64,000 nucleotides of DNA from Tricholomella constricta (taxonomy: Eukaryota > Basidiomycota > Agaricomycetes > Agaricales > Lyophyllaceae). The stretch covers positions 744,001 to 808,000 of the forward strand of contig JAACJP010000004.1 of NCBI GenBank assembly GCA_013368375.1, written 5' to 3'. The translations under genes were made by a program, and so were the position numbers. The notes under the pieces were generated by a model. It saw only the letters and a list, made by a program, of their open reading frames with translations, made no database searches and was not told the origin of the DNA. This document shows positions 57,214 to 64,000 of the stretch, in pieces. Within the stretch, counting starts at the first letter, position 1. Each line of letters starts with the position of its first letter.

Positions 57214-57509
57214 TGTTGAGCGCGTGTTTGAACGGAGCGGACAAAGACCGAAGGATCTCGCGTGAAGACTCCCGAGCTAGGTAGATATCTCACAAGGACT
57301 GAGGTCCGGATATTAGTGAGAGAGAATAGCTGAATGTATTACTGCATACCTGAGGTCCGGATATTAGTGAGAGAGAATAGCTAAGGAGACTCTACACTAC
57401 GGATGGAAATATATCTAGTAGTCACGTGTGTCCGGAACATTATGCGGAAGTATGTATGATTAACGGAACGGAGGTGTGTAGGTAGGGGCTGAAGAATACG
57501 CCCGCAACA
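57214..57509 (-). repeat. LTR (3' LTR in element orientation)
   Basis: 296 bp, TGTTGAG...CCGCAACA. Contains a 33-bp internal direct repeat at 57299-57331 and 57350-57382 (starting CTGAGGTCCGGATATTAG). A CACGTG lies near 57423. Confidence 0.93.
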
Positions 57510-57518
57510 CTCCCACCT
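57510..57518 (-). other. Candidate polypurine tract
   Basis: In element orientation AGGTGGGAG sits directly before the 3' LTR, the position and composition expected of the plus-strand primer. Confidence 0.6.
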
Positions 57519-57548
57519 GATGAAGTGCCCAACTACATCACCGAAGTC

Positions 57549-59294
57549 TCATTGCGGCGGGTCGAAATTACGGGTCCATTCGCCCACTAATCCCATCCGT
57601 CGTCTGAACTTGTTGACTGTGTCGCGTGGAAGGGATTTGGTGAGGATGTCGGCAGTCATTTCGGAGGTAGGGATGAATGAAGGCGCGACTTTGCCATCTT
57701 CGACGGCTTGCCGGAGCCAGAACCAATGCCGGTCAAGGTGTTTTAGGCGACCCATGTGCTCCGGATGCTTCGTGACTGAAATGGCCGACTGGTTGTCCAT
57801 GTTCATGTGTGAAGGTCCCTTTTGTGGCGCACCAATATCTGCAAGGAAGTTGCGCAACCAACACAGCTCGCGCCCAGTCTCGCTCGCCGCTACAAATTCT
57901 GCCTCGGTGGTAGATAGTGCAACGACGCTCTGCAGTCGGCTGAACCAGCTGACTGCACCTCCAGCTACGAGGAGGAGTGTTCCTGTCGTCGAGCGCCCAT
58001 TGTCAATGTTACCGCCATGGTCCGCATCAGAGAATGCCTGGAAGAGGGACCCGGTGGGCGCGAGGGCAGCGGCTGTGGCAGAATATTCGATACGGTAGTC
58101 TAGGGTGCCGCGGATATAGCGCAGGAGGTGCTTTACAGCCTTCCAGTGGGCAGGTCCTGGATTAGTGTTGAATCGGCAAAGGACTCCCACCGTATAGGCT
58201 ATGTCCGGACGGGTGCACATAGCCAAATAGAGTAGTGCACCTGTGGCTTGGATGTAAGGGACACTGCGCATGTATTCGATGTCTGCCGGGGAGGTGGCGC
58301 ATTGTGCTTTGCTTAATTTGAGGCCTGCGGCTGGGTTTGGGATATGAGACGATGAGCAACAGACGGCGGAGTCAGCTTTGATGGCGGGGCCGTCGCAGCC
58401 TTCTTCAACTTTAGCGGAGGCAGCCTTCTTTCCGCGTGCGCCACGCCCGCGAGATTTGTTGTTGCTGCTCCCACCTTTCCCGCTGTCTGTGGTCTTCTCC
58501 TTCCCAAACGTTCGCACCTTCTCGTAAAGTGGGCAGTCCACCATGGTGTGCTCACCGTCGCAGATATAACACTTGAGAATGCGCGCAGCAGCGGCAGCGA
58601 TGGCAATTGCGACGGCTTCGGCATCCTCGGCCATAGCGCGGCGTTGAGTTTCTTCAGTACGAAACGCGTCGAGAACAGCGTCCTTGCTGAGGGTGCTGAG
58701 AAGAAGGACAGAGGAAATGAATGAGTTAAATTCCCCGGGGAGAGCGCGAATCATCGCCATGATGGTGAGTTCCTCATCGAGCTTTTCGAGAGTGTAACCC
58801 TTGATAACGTTACCGGACGCGTCAAAAGTGTCTGGGGGACGGAGGGCCTTCACGCGCAGCATGGCGCCTTCCACGCGCGTAGTGAGGTCCGTGAGCGATT
58901 CGTTGTCCAGCTTGCGAATGCCGAACAGGTCGCTAAGAGAATTGAAGCGAGAGTTGGGAGCGGATTTACTGTGGGTTTCACGGAGCTTTTCCCACATCGC
59001 GGCAGGATCGTCCCGGATCGCATCAACGTGGATCTTGTTCGCTTCATCCAGCCATTGGTATATCTCGCCGGCGGCTTTATCGCTCCGAGTCTCGAAGATG
59101 TTGAGAGCAATCGCGTGAGCGGCAACAGCCGCAGGGTCAGCGGAGGTGGGAGAAGGTGGGGCTTTCTCCTTTCGGAGGACAATGCGGATGACGCCGAGGT
59201 ACATCAGCCGCCCATACATCGACTTCTCCCAGTTGATGTACTTCACGATGCCGAGCTTGGAGAGGGGGGACCGCGAGGAGGAAGAGTCGTCCAT
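57549..59294 (-). CDS. In-frame gag-RNase H fusion ORF of the copia element
   Basis: 581 codons, uninterrupted. Residues 1-240 are a copia-type gag (KYINWEKSMYGRLMYLGVIR, MWEKLRETHSKSAPNSRFNS, TIMAMIRALPGEFNSFISSV). At 242-254 is a zinc-knuckle-like CYICDGEHTMVDC, with spacing CX2CX3HX4C instead of the usual CX2CX4HX4C. A basic Gly/Lys/Arg stretch follows. From about residue 315 the sequence is the end of copia reverse transcriptase and RNase H: VPYIQATGALLYLAMCTRPD, HWKAVKHLLRYIRGTLDYRI, FSDADHGGNIDNGRSTTGTL, STTEAEFVAASETGRELCWL, NQSAISVTKHPEHMGRLKHL. Protease, integrase and the RT active site are all missing. The frame is kept across the deletion, so a fused protein could still be made. 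Confidence 0.92.
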   Translation of the reverse strand: MDDSSSSRSPLSKLGIVKYINWEKSMYGRLMYLGVIRIVLRKEKAPPSPTSADPAAVAAHAIALNIFETRSDKAAGEIYQWLDEANKIHVDAIRDDPAAMWEKLRETHSKSAPNSRFNSLSDLFGIRKLDNESLTDLTTRVEGAMLRVKALRPPDTFDASGNVIKGYTLEKLDEELTIMAMIRALPGEFNSFISSVLLLSTLSKDAVLDAFRTEETQRRAMAEDAEAVAIAIAAAAARILKCYICDGEHTMVDCPLYEKVRTFGKEKTTDSGKGGSSNNKSRGRGARGKKAASAKVEEGCDGPAIKADSAVCCSSSHIPNPAAGLKLSKAQCATSPADIEYMRSVPYIQATGALLYLAMCTRPDIAYTVGVLCRFNTNPGPAHWKAVKHLLRYIRGTLDYRIEYSATAAALAPTGSLFQAFSDADHGGNIDNGRSTTGTLLLVAGGAVSWFSRLQSVVALSTTEAEFVAASETGRELCWLRNFLADIGAPQKGPSHMNMDNQSAISVTKHPEHMGRLKHLDRHWFWLRQAVEDGKVAPSFIPTSEMTADILTKSLPRDTVNKFRRRMGLVGEWTRNFDPPQ

Positions 59295-59434
59295 GATGGA
59301 TCAGATAAGATAAGGAAGTCTTTTCGAAGAAGCGTCGAGCTCGACAGATGACTGGAGCGAGGCTAATTCTGGGCTGGCTACGACGTATAAAACGGAGCTG
59401 AGCAGGGAGATCTTCGGTAGTAAGTCAGGGCACG

Positions 59435-59446
59435 GGGCCCATAACC
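59435..59446 (-). other. Candidate primer-binding site
   Basis: GGTTATGGGCCC follows the 5' LTR immediately in element orientation. The tRNA or tRNA fragment it would pair with was not identified, so the call rests on position only. Confidence 0.35.
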
Positions 59447-59742
59447 TGTTGAGCGCGTGTTTGAACGGAGCGGACAAAGACCGAAGGATCTCGCGTGAAG
59501 ACTCCCGAGCTAGGTAGATATCTCACAAGGACTGAGGTCCGGATATTAGTGAGAGAGAATAGCTGAATGTATTACTGCATACCTGAGGTCCGGATATTAG
59601 TGAGAGAGAATAGCTAAGGAGACTCTACACTACGGATGGAAATATATCTAGTAGTCACGTGTGTCCGGAACATTATGCGGAAGTATGTATGATTAACGGA
59701 ACGGAGGTGTGTAGGTAGGGGCTGAAGAATACGCCCGCAACA
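59447..59742 (-). repeat. LTR (5' LTR in element orientation)
   Basis: 296 bp, the same length and, on base-by-base reading, the same sequence as 57214-57509, including the internal 33-bp direct repeat. Confidence 0.93.
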
Positions 59743-59747
59743 GAGAC
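59743..59747. repeat. Target-site duplication, right copy
   Basis: GAGAC, matching 57209-57213 on the other side of the element. Confidence 0.9.
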
Positions 59748-60039
59748 CGGTGTCTAAATGGCTTATCTTAGGTAAGGTTGAAGGTCGCAAGTAAGTCAGT
59801 GCATATAACCTCCTCTAAGAACGAGGTGACTTGTCGCTTTCTCAATATGAATGGACAGTCAGCAGAGACTCAGAGAGCTCTGACGAGCCCCGAGGCCGAC
59901 TCGTGCGCCGCGCCGGATCAAGTTCGGAGGATACTGTTAAGCATGCACACACAACGCGTCAGACGCGTTGAGATCTTGTCGAGATCATAGGCTGATCTAG
60001 TCCACGCCTAAACGCCAATCCCCCTATCGCATAACTCAA

Positions 60040-60498
60040 ATGCACGCGGCGACATCTGTCAAGGTGAGCCTATATTGAATGTTTCGATTTGCTGCGCCTT
60101 CGAATTGGTGTAAACAGGCTCAAGAGGCTCGTATCTTGGCCCTCCAAGTTGAGGTTGATGACCTGCAACGAAAACTTGGGTTTGCCGTCTATGAGGAAAT
60201 TAATGCAATTCTTGTTCTGAAGATAGTCAGGGAGCACGAAGATGCTGAAAAGATAGTCAAAACTCACATCAAACTCCTGCATCGCTATAATGAAGCAAAG
60301 GATGCTACCCAGGCAAGCGACGAAATACTGCATACATCCACTTCTTACTTTGACTTTCATAATAGATTCTGATAGGGAGGGTATGTATGGAAAATCAAGA
60401 CTCAATCACTGGCTCAGTATCAACCACAGCTGGCTGCCCTTAAGGAAACAACTGTCAGACAAATTCATGACGACCTTGGGTTGGACACCAGTGATTGA
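60040..60498 (+). CDS. swi5: Swi5/Sae3-family recombination mediator subunit
   Basis: Exons 60040-60063, 60118-60312 and 60418-60498 give 99 residues, normal for this small family. The N-terminal half is a coiled coil (QEARILALQVEVDDLQRKLG); the conserved core is DAEKIVKTHIKLLHRYNEAK followed by DATQ, and the C-terminus LAALKETTVRQIHDDLGLD. Known: Swi5 (Sae3 in yeast) pairs with Sfr1/Mei5 to help Rad51 and Dmc1 filaments in recombination and meiosis. The second intron must use a GC donor. A downstream in-frame ATG at 60079 lies inside the first intron and is not used; the chosen ATG joins in phase 0 across a 54-bp GTGAGC...ACAG intron. Ends 22 bp from the stop of the convergent RCC1 gene. Confidence 0.82.
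60313..60417 (+). other. GC-AG intron in the Swi5 gene
   Basis: The conserved core ends DATQ at 60312 and the conserved C-terminus starts at 60418 after GGCTCAG. From about 60298 to the frame's stop at 60370-60372 no GT dinucleotide occurs, so no canonical donor can save the frame. The junction AG|GCAAGC fits the strong consensus of GC donors. Confidence 0.7.
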
Positions 60499-60520
60499 TT
60501 CTTTCCCGCGCAACATTAAT

Positions 60521-61846
60521 TCATTGTCGTGTAAATAGCCAGCTTGTACCGGATCCGGCCCAAATTCCAATTGCTCGCCGAGTTTCCTCTTCCCCCTCCA
60601 TCATGGCTGGTGGCCAAATTTTGATGGGAGTGAAGACGTCTTTTGTTGTCCCAGTGCCCAGATTTCCATGTTCATTCCATCCCCAACACCAGACCTCCGA
60701 AGTCCTTTCTGGCGCAGCTCCTTGTGAAAGAAGAGCCAGAACATGCTCCGTCCCACAAGCCAGTGCCAAAATCTTGGGTGAATTAGACGGAATGGCCAAA
60801 TCCACTGGGGAGAGCGAAGGAAGGCCGTCAGAAGTGGGTAAAGTAGGAGTATAGTGCCGACCCAGTTGACCATGGGCACCGCTTCCCGTCGCATAAATAC
60901 AGGATACTCCCTCTTTATCATTTGAAACGACATATGTGCCATTCCAGGTGCAGCCGAGCTGGGAAACGCATCGTGCATTTTCCAATCCTTGTAATTGTCC
61001 TTTCCGGTTTGACCCAAGGCCTGAGATTTTGCCAGATGCATGGAGCAGAACGGTATGCTGATTACCAAGTGCGACCGAGAGTATAGGATCACCGGGATCA
61101 CCAGCGGGAACGAGAGTTGGAATTGAGAGGTAGGGAACCGGTTTTCCACCTTTACCGAGAACATTCCCTAGCTGCCCGTGCCGTGAAGTCCCCCAGCCTA
61201 TCGTGCAGGGTTTTGTAACGCGGTTCTTCCATGTAGCATTGAGCTGAGCTACGACATGGTGCTGCCCTGCTTCCACTGATTGAAAAGCAAGGGTTGCATT
61301 TCTGAGAGACATCCTATTCACGGTGAGGTGTGCAAAGCTGATGATATGAAAGGACCCCAAAGTTTCTTTTCCCTTCCCCTTCCCTCCGATTCCCAAGTCG
61401 CCGAAATCATTTGCCCCCATTGATATCAACACATCTCCTTTTCCTTCGTGCGAGAAGACGATATATGTTGTCTCCCATGAGGCGGTGACAAACTTGATCT
61501 TATATCCGGAAAGTCCTTCCTGCTGAAGTGGTAGCTCAATAGGGCGGAAAATCGCGGATGCTCCTGCTTTGATGAGCTGTTGATATGCAGTGCCCAGCTG
61601 TCCTGTTGACCCATCTCCACTGCCCCACAGTGCTGTTTCGCAATTCAGGGAGCTATCACAAGTCTCGAGGAGCAAAAGGCTGTGGTTGGCTCCGCTGGCG
61701 ATATTTATAATTCGAGTCGTGTTGGGAGGCATGGTGTTTGGTGGGCAGCCAAGGAAGGAACATGGGACGAATTTATGGGAGTCTTCTAAAGATCCACTTG
61801 ACAGCTGTCCATGAGCGTTGGAGCCTGTAGAGAGGAGAGAGAACAT
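60521..61846 (-). CDS. RCC1-repeat (beta-propeller) protein
   Basis: Intronless, 441 codons. The repeats are clear: STGSNAHGQLSSGS, IASGANHSLLLLE, GSGDGSTGQLGTAY, MGANDFGDLGIGG, VEAGQHHVVAQL, GWGTSRHGQLGNVL, VALGNQHTVLLHASGKISGL, GSNRKGQLQGLE, TGSGAHGQLGRHY, LACGTEHVLALL and CWGWNEHGNLGTGT. That is about seven blades, the number in a full propeller. Known: some RCC1-repeat proteins exchange Ran nucleotide, but short single-propeller members such as yeast Ats1 act elsewhere (tRNA modification with Kti11/diphthamide pathway). The size and the C-terminal WGWNEHGNLGTG block suggest an Ats1-like protein rather than Ran GEF; this is inference. Divergent from the repair-type gene at 62104. Confidence 0.85.
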   Translation of the reverse strand: MFSLLSTGSNAHGQLSSGSLEDSHKFVPCSFLGCPPNTMPPNTTRIINIASGANHSLLLLETCDSSLNCETALWGSGDGSTGQLGTAYQQLIKAGASAIFRPIELPLQQEGLSGYKIKFVTASWETTYIVFSHEGKGDVLISMGANDFGDLGIGGKGKGKETLGSFHIISFAHLTVNRMSLRNATLAFQSVEAGQHHVVAQLNATWKNRVTKPCTIGWGTSRHGQLGNVLGKGGKPVPYLSIPTLVPAGDPGDPILSVALGNQHTVLLHASGKISGLGSNRKGQLQGLENARCVSQLGCTWNGTYVVSNDKEGVSCIYATGSGAHGQLGRHYTPTLPTSDGLPSLSPVDLAIPSNSPKILALACGTEHVLALLSQGAAPERTSEVWCWGWNEHGNLGTGTTKDVFTPIKIWPPAMMEGEEETRRAIGIWAGSGTSWLFTRQ

Positions 61847-62103
61847 GAATGAGGAGGGAAGAGGAGATAGTGCCGCAGTGTCACTGGCACAGATTAGATC
61901 AGATAGATGATAGATGATAGATTCGAATCCCGACTAAGTTGCAGCAGACCTTATGACGGCACCGCCCCCGACTTCACTACGACCATGATGGTTTTTGACT
62001 CATACAGATTGGGGATGCCAGTATTTAATCATCCTTGCAGCTGCAATCCGGGGCAGAACTCACACTCGCAAAACTTACTGACAACTTTCTCTCAGCACTA
62101 GAC
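61847..62103. promoter_or_regulatory. Divergent promoter, RCC1-repeat gene and RNA-repair-like gene
   Basis: A 257-bp spacer between start codons at 61846 (minus) and 62104 (plus). It contains a short GATAGAT-type tandem repeat (about 61895-61922). Any shared element could co-regulate the two genes. Confidence 0.45.
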
Positions 62104-64000
62104 ATGGAGGCACAAACTGTCCTGCGCACAGCACGAGGGATACTTGGCCTTGTTGGCCCCCTCGTCGACGCCATCGCAGAGAACGCTTTACAATCAGCGC
62201 GCGATCTAGCCAAGGTACCCTTACCATCCCTGGCGCCCTACCACATCACCCTCTTCAGCAAATCTGAGCTGAAAACCATTCCTGCGGACAGTTACCAGAA
62301 TATTCAAGTTGATACGCGTCACATACATTGCGTAGGCGTTGGTGGAAGCACAAACTTGGGCGTTGTCTTCGTGGTCATCATTTGGGCCGCCGGTCAACGA
62401 GCTCGGAAACAACTTGGACTCCCTCCTAAACACTTCCATATCACACTGTCGTCTCGAACTGACCATGACACGAACAAAGGCCTCGACTCTCTTTTTCCTG
62501 GCCAGTTCCCCCGAAATCCCACTCCTGATTTCCTTGACCATCTGATCTACACGCTTCACGTATTCGGGGAGTATCAGAGAGCGCAGGATTACTGCAGGGA
62601 CCTAATTCTCGCGCTTCCGGACACGCACAAAGCATTTCTTAGGTTGGCGGACGCGGCATTGTGGGGAGGTTCCCATAAACTTGCGATGTTGTCGTATGCC
62701 TGCGCCCATGAGCGTTCTAACGATAGCAAGGTCCAGCTATACTGCGTCAAAAAGATGATAGAAGCATCCAAAGCTACGGAGTGGGGCTCCACCATGCTGG
62801 AAGTCGAGATTCCTCAAATAACCCCGGAAATATCACATTTTCTTTTGTCCCCTTGGTCGGCTTACCTGCGCTCTGTACTCAGTGAAATGAACGTTACGCC
62901 CTCCTTGCAGTTGGCATCGAGGGAAGCTCTCTTCATCCCCTCATCTGTCACAACACAACCATTTTACAAGCTACCTCGTTTTTTTCGATGGCTCATACCC
63001 TACCATATCGCGATCATGTCAACACCCCGCCACGAAGAGGACATCACAGCACTTGCCTCGCCACACCTAGGCATCCGACATATACTCACACTTACGGAGG
63101 AGACCCCACTCCAGCCATCATGGTTTCGAGGCAAACCCATCACAAACACCTATCTTCCTATTCCCAACTATCATCCACCGTCGATTGAGCAAATGGACCT
63201 CATCATGACCCTATACAACGACGAAAAGAAATTACCTTTGTTGATTCACTGCGGAGGGGGCAAAGGTCGCGCAGGTACTGTAGCTGCTTGCTATATCGCA
63301 GCCTTCGGTTTTGGAAAGCCTCACCTCAACCAAGCACATCCAGAGCTCTCCGCTTCCGAAGCGATGGCTGTGCTTCGACATATTCGTCCAGGAAGTATAG
63401 AGACTTCTCAACAAGAAGCCTTTGTCTCGAAATGGTGCAGTACTATTTGGAGGCGGCAGTCTGTCTACCCGGATCTGCCGTCCGAGCCTCCGCCGTGTCC
63501 TCTGGTGATTGAAGGTTCGCTCGCCAAAAACAGTGACCTTTTCGTCCTCGTCGGACTGCCGGGCTCAGGAAAATCTTGGTTCTCAAAATCGCTGCTTGCA
63601 CGGGATCCTTCTAGATGGACATTGATTTCGCAGGACGATTGCGGGAGCCGGTCATCTTGCGAAACGGAGATAGGCAGGCAGGGCAAAGGTCGCGTCCTAC
63701 TCGACAGATGCAATATGGCGGCGACTGACAGGAAAGGATGGCTTGACCTGGCGTCGAATTGGTGTACCGCTCCGGTGTGCATCTTTTTCGACTACAATCG
63801 TGACCTGTGTACTGCTCGCGCTCAGATGCGGGCGGGACACCCAACACTCCCTCCAGGTAGTCGCGTGCGCAATGCTGTGGAACAGATGCAGAATGTCTTC
63901 GTACGTCCGACACTGGGGGAAGGCTTCAAAGCCATCGTCGTCGTTCGTTCATTTGCCGCCGCACAGGACCTAGTCCTTCGCCTATCACCTCCGATTAACG
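62104..64000 (+). CDS. Multi-domain RNA end-repair-like protein: 2H phosphoesterase, DSP phosphatase and P-loop kinase modules (partial)
   Basis: An unbroken frame of 632 codons runs from ATG 62104 to the window edge. Module 1 has two HxT motifs, PYHITLF (His47, Thr49) and HFHITLS (His112, Thr114), as in 2H phosphoesterases. A helical, TPR-like stretch covers about 140-225. Module 2 contains LLIHCGGGKGRAGTVAACYI: Cys383 and Arg389 form the HCX5R site of dual-specificity phosphatases. The loop that normally holds the acid Asp reads PIPNYHPPS, giving Asn355. Module 3 has GLPGSGKS (484-491), then LISQDD, VLLDRCN and IFFDYNRDLCTARAQMR, resembling a polynucleotide-kinase P-loop. Known: this combination of parts occurs in multi-domain RNA-repair proteins (some described as Swiss Army knife types, from memory and unchecked). 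Inference: repairs RNA ends. The C-terminus is off the edge. Confidence 0.78.
   Translation, partial: MEAQTVLRTARGILGLVGPLVDAIAENALQSARDLAKVPLPSLAPYHITLFSKSELKTIPADSYQNIQVDTRHIHCVGVGGSTNLGVVFVVIIWAAGQRARKQLGLPPKHFHITLSSRTDHDTNKGLDSLFPGQFPRNPTPDFLDHLIYTLHVFGEYQRAQDYCRDLILALPDTHKAFLRLADAALWGGSHKLAMLSYACAHERSNDSKVQLYCVKKMIEASKATEWGSTMLEVEIPQITPEISHFLLSPWSAYLRSVLSEMNVTPSLQLASREALFIPSSVTTQPFYKLPRFFRWLIPYHIAIMSTPRHEEDITALASPHLGIRHILTLTEETPLQPSWFRGKPITNTYLPIPNYHPPSIEQMDLIMTLYNDEKKLPLLIHCGGGKGRAGTVAACYIAAFGFGKPHLNQAHPELSASEAMAVLRHIRPGSIETSQQEAFVSKWCSTIWRRQSVYPDLPSEPPPCPLVIEGSLAKNSDLFVLVGLPGSGKSWFSKSLLARDPSRWTLISQDDCGSRSSCETEIGRQGKGRVLLDRCNMAATDRKGWLDLASNWCTAPVCIFFDYNRDLCTARAQMRAGHPTLPPGSRVRNAVEQMQNVFVRPTLGEGFKAIVVVRSFAAAQDLVLRLSPPIN

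Larger units (their letters stand above)
57214..59742 (-). mobile_element. Non-autonomous Ty1/copia LTR retrotransposon (2,529 bp)
   Basis: Two 296-bp LTRs, one 5-bp target duplication and a single gag-RNase H ORF on the minus strand define a complete insertion. LTRs begin TGTTG and end CAACA (5-bp inverted termini). No protease, integrase or reverse-transcriptase catalytic core is present, so it must depend on enzymes from another copy. The LTRs appear identical base for base on reading, which means a recent insertion. It lies between the ABC-A gene and the Swi5 gene, disrupting no recognised ORF. Confidence 0.93.

Noticed and set aside
60070..60117. ATG at 60079 as the start of the Swi5 gene
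   Set aside because: It lies inside a well-formed 54-bp intron; the ATG at 60040 joins in phase 0 and needs no odd N-terminus.
61869..61945. tRNA-like B-box (GATTCGAATCCC) before the RNA-repair-like gene
   Set aside because: No A-box at proper spacing and no acceptor stem pairing.

Overview
The window looks like nuclear DNA of a mushroom-forming basidiomycete (Agaricomycetes). Coding genes are split by many short introns (mostly 45-70 bp, GT...AG), intergenic spaces are short, and several families are typical of that class: an etherase-type glutathione transferase, multi-pass membrane proteins in tandem, a PX-AGC kinase with a long tail, and a Ty1/copia element. The organism call is inference; no rRNA or other taxonomic marker is present. 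Gene models below were spliced by eye from frame continuity and splice motifs, so internal boundaries are approximate unless exact coordinates are stated.

Left third (1-24 kb): the first exons of a mitochondrial biotin carboxylase running off the left edge; a medium-chain reductase; a type II membrane glycosyltransferase (fucosyltransferase-like) with a 7-nt microexon; a secreted low-complexity protein with a 24-bp repeat; a tiny split single-pass membrane protein; a DxxxD-type (manganese-like) cation diffusion facilitator; a single-pass membrane protein; a germinal-centre-type Ste20 kinase; the AP-3 adaptor delta subunit; a 3.5 kb gene-poor stretch with a perfect palindrome; and a Baeyer-Villiger-type flavin monooxygenase.

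Middle (24-50 kb): a GRAM/VASt sterol-transfer protein of ER contact sites, a homeodomain factor divergent from an FMN-binding oxidase-like gene, an acidic disordered protein, a tandem array of three 7-TM paralogues in which one copy is intact and the two flanking copies are broken, a large PX-domain AGC kinase, a CorA/Alr-type magnesium transporter, a PIG-X-like type I ER membrane protein, and a 4-TM protein. There is a visible membrane and trafficking bias (AP-3, GRAM/VASt, PIG-X-like, ABC-A, CorA, CDF), but no operon-like logic should be read into it.

Right end (50-64 kb): an etherase-type GST, a full ABC-A transporter, a young 2,529-bp non-autonomous copia element with 296-bp LTRs that match on reading and a GAGAC target duplication, whose single ORF fuses gag directly to RNase H; a Swi5/Sae3 recombination mediator that appears to need a GC-AG intron; an RCC1-repeat protein; and, running off the right edge, an intronless multi-domain protein combining a 2H phosphoesterase-like module, a dual-specificity-phosphatase-like module and a P-loop kinase-like module. 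That last gene resembles a multi-enzyme RNA end-repair protein and is the most interesting item in the window.
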